Shown: positions 61,924 through 64,000 of the stretch, one piece after another | How the letters are laid out: each line of letters starts with the position of its first letter | Position numbering within the stretch: the stretch's first letter is position 1 | Assembly (NCBI GenBank): GCA_964035545.1 | Contig: OZ037768.1 | Location: forward strand, 11,736,741-11,800,740 | Length of the DNA: 64,000 nucleotides | Direction of reading: 5' to 3' | From: Bugula neritina | Lineage: Eukaryota; Bryozoa; Gymnolaemata; Cheilostomatida; Bugulidae | Notes under the pieces: model-generated | Told to the model about the DNA's origin: nothing | Seen by the model: only the letters and a program-made list of their open reading frames with translations | Database searches by the model: none | Made by a program: the position numbers and the translations under genes

Positions 61924-64000
61924 GCCAGCCGAGCTCGGGTCTTATAGCTATATGATGTATCATCTTACAGCTATACGGTGTTATCAATGTGGAAATGTTG
62001 AAGAGCTAGGGATAGCTGACGTTGTGCTTGAGGTGGCCAACGTAGAAGAATGCAATTGGCTACTGCATGCGTTATTACTGAGCAAAGTTCAAAATTTTCT
62101 GGTGCCGTTTATATCAAAAATACAGCCATAATATTTATTAAGTCTTATTATTGCTATGACACTGCTTTATAGGAGTGTCATGTACTATATATTCTGTTTT
62201 TTCAAAGAATATTTTGTATTGTATTGTTTCTTATCAACTTTACAACCGGCTGGCTTACTTACATATTGTCACCATTTGCTCACAATATGACTATATATTA
62301 TATTCTATTACTACTTTTGACATTTTATTGGTTTTATGGAGTTGTCTTACCAAGGTTAGACAATTCTTGACTGAAACTACCTTTACACTTGCATTTCATT
62401 CCCGTTTTTGTGAAATATGCATAATGAATTTTCCTTCATTACTTGTTTTTATATAGAGTAACTTTTAGAATATTTATATCTTGTACAATTTTCCTATGAG
62501 GAGCAATGCAGGCATACTAATTATGTCATATTAACATAATTTTTCCTACAATATTTTCATAATACTTAATTATATAATATTTCTGTATCATAAATTATGA
62601 TTATTTTAATCTTTGTATAAAATGTATTACAATTTTTATATACATATGTCCTAATTGTGCAGAAAACATTATAGTCGTTTTACTATATACCGTACACATA
62701 TATTACTAATATTCTTAATTGCAAACTTTAAACTATTTTATTGGTTCTGACTTGAAATATATTTCAAGAGTTGAATCATCTATTTATTATCTACAACACT
62801 GCAGTTTGCTCTCCTTATAATTTGTTTAATAGTTGTCTACTGACTGCCTCATTTCAGTTCCATAGATGAGATGGATAGATCCCAATTTTGTATACTAAGA
62901 ATACACTAAAAGCTGGGTGGTGATGTACAACGATGTGGTTCAAACATGTGCATGAAACCATTATGATGTGCACATAGTTACAGCTGTTCTAAAACATTTT
63001 TCATTGGGTGATACTGTGTTTAAAAATTGAGCTAAACTTTAATGTATACAAAGCTTGATGGATTTTCATGAATAGGATTGACTTATAATGATGCAAACTT
63101 CATGTACTAATAACTTATGCATTAGGTGTTTTTAAAGAAAGTTGGTCTTTCAAATTTCACTTAGTTTTTTTAAGATAGAAAATGTTTATCATGCTTTTAA
63201 AGCAACCTTCAACCCTTCATAATAGTTCACTTTTGAGTAGCTTATATAAAATGACTACCAATGAAACAATTCTTCTTAGAAGAAAATATAATTAGGAAAT
63301 ATAGCACTATATAAATTAATCAAATGCTGTTAAGTTAGTGTGTTGGTGTTCAATAGATTTTGTATGAGCCATTACCTAGTCAAAAACATATTATAGTTGT
63401 ATGAAGTTATTAAATTTCTTTTATAAAAACAATTGTTTTGTAGTTAAATTTCTTTTATGAGAGCAGCTGTTTTGTAGTTTTTTTAACTTTGATGCTTATA
63501 TAGAAGTTTTGATTGAACAGAGTATTTAAAAACTAGAAAGATCTTTATAAGCATGAAACTGTTATCCAAAGCTTTATGATAATATTGTTTATTTAGAGCA
63601 CTATAATATGCTATACACATTTACTGCAAGAGGTTACCTTGTGCACAGTGATACCTACCTATACATGCTAATTATTTTATCTGAAATATCTCCCAAAAAG
63701 CAACAAACACAAGATGAAGCTACACAGATGTGAACCAGAATACAAGTCAGATTATGCGAATACGCTATAAACATGTCACTTTTATAGCGCACAGCAATAA
63801 TTACTCCACTGTCTTTATAGCATAGAAAATATAAAATTATAATACGCACACCTACACATATGATAAATATTGTGATGGTAATGACTTAATGCAATCAATG
63901 ATACAATAATTATGTTATATTGTGTGTAGGCTACGTGAACATAATAGCATTTTCTTACGACTAGGGATGGATATGGTTAACATATAAGATAATATTTAGC
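61924..64000. other. Downstream of MYRF, no gene seen
   Basis: Begins with the MYRF 3'UTR. The rest is AT-rich, with no recognisable ORF, RNA gene or tandem array. Short frames at 62175-62456 and 63655-63849 are featureless. I could not place a convincing polyadenylation signal. Confidence 0.55.

Overview
The window reads as AT-rich nuclear DNA of an invertebrate animal. Genes are split by GT-AG introns of about 0.1 to 8 kb, coding exons are short (31-421 bp), and the spaces between are filled with microsatellites, minisatellites and small terminal-inverted-repeat elements. The gene content (an OSBP-type lipid transfer protein, P2X channels, a METTL25B-type protein, MYRF) is metazoan. A spiralian is my guess; nothing in the sequence fixes the phylum.

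Layout. 1-4186: intergenic, with a decayed mariner-like transposase and degenerate short-period arrays. 4187-18001 (+): 14-exon oxysterol-binding protein gene with PH domain, coiled coil, FFAT motif and ORD, carrying one apparent extra base in exon 12. 19394-20662 (-) and 24954-26210 (+): a head-to-head pair of P2X receptor genes with uninterrupted coding regions. 26211-31105: intergenic. 31106-38638 (+): 11-exon METTL25B/RRNAD1-like gene. 40087-41331 (-): a third, more divergent intronless P2X gene. 43860-61923 (+): myelin regulatory factor (MYRF) homologue with 22 proposed exons, the first separated from the rest by a 7.8 kb intron. 61924-64000: no gene seen.

The genes are not an operon or a pathway. 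OSBP acts at ER-Golgi contacts, P2X proteins are ATP-gated cation channels, METTL25B-like proteins have a methyltransferase fold, and MYRF is a membrane-tethered transcription factor that cleaves itself. Only the three P2X genes are related to each other.

The most unusual signals are structural. (1) In three unrelated genes tandem repeats sit on or against splice sites: a 21-bp array carrying the acceptor of OSBP exon 3, a 27-bp array carrying the donor of MYRF exon 13, a 52-bp duplication of the MYRF exon 6 acceptor, and arrays abutting acceptors in METTL25B and MYRF. (2) The inverted P2X pair shares a 147-bp tract differing at only four sites inside otherwise well-diverged genes, as expected of gene conversion. 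(3) Several small non-autonomous element families recur across the window. Exon boundaries were derived by hand from reading frame, GT-AG rules and remembered family conservation; no alignment or transcript was available.
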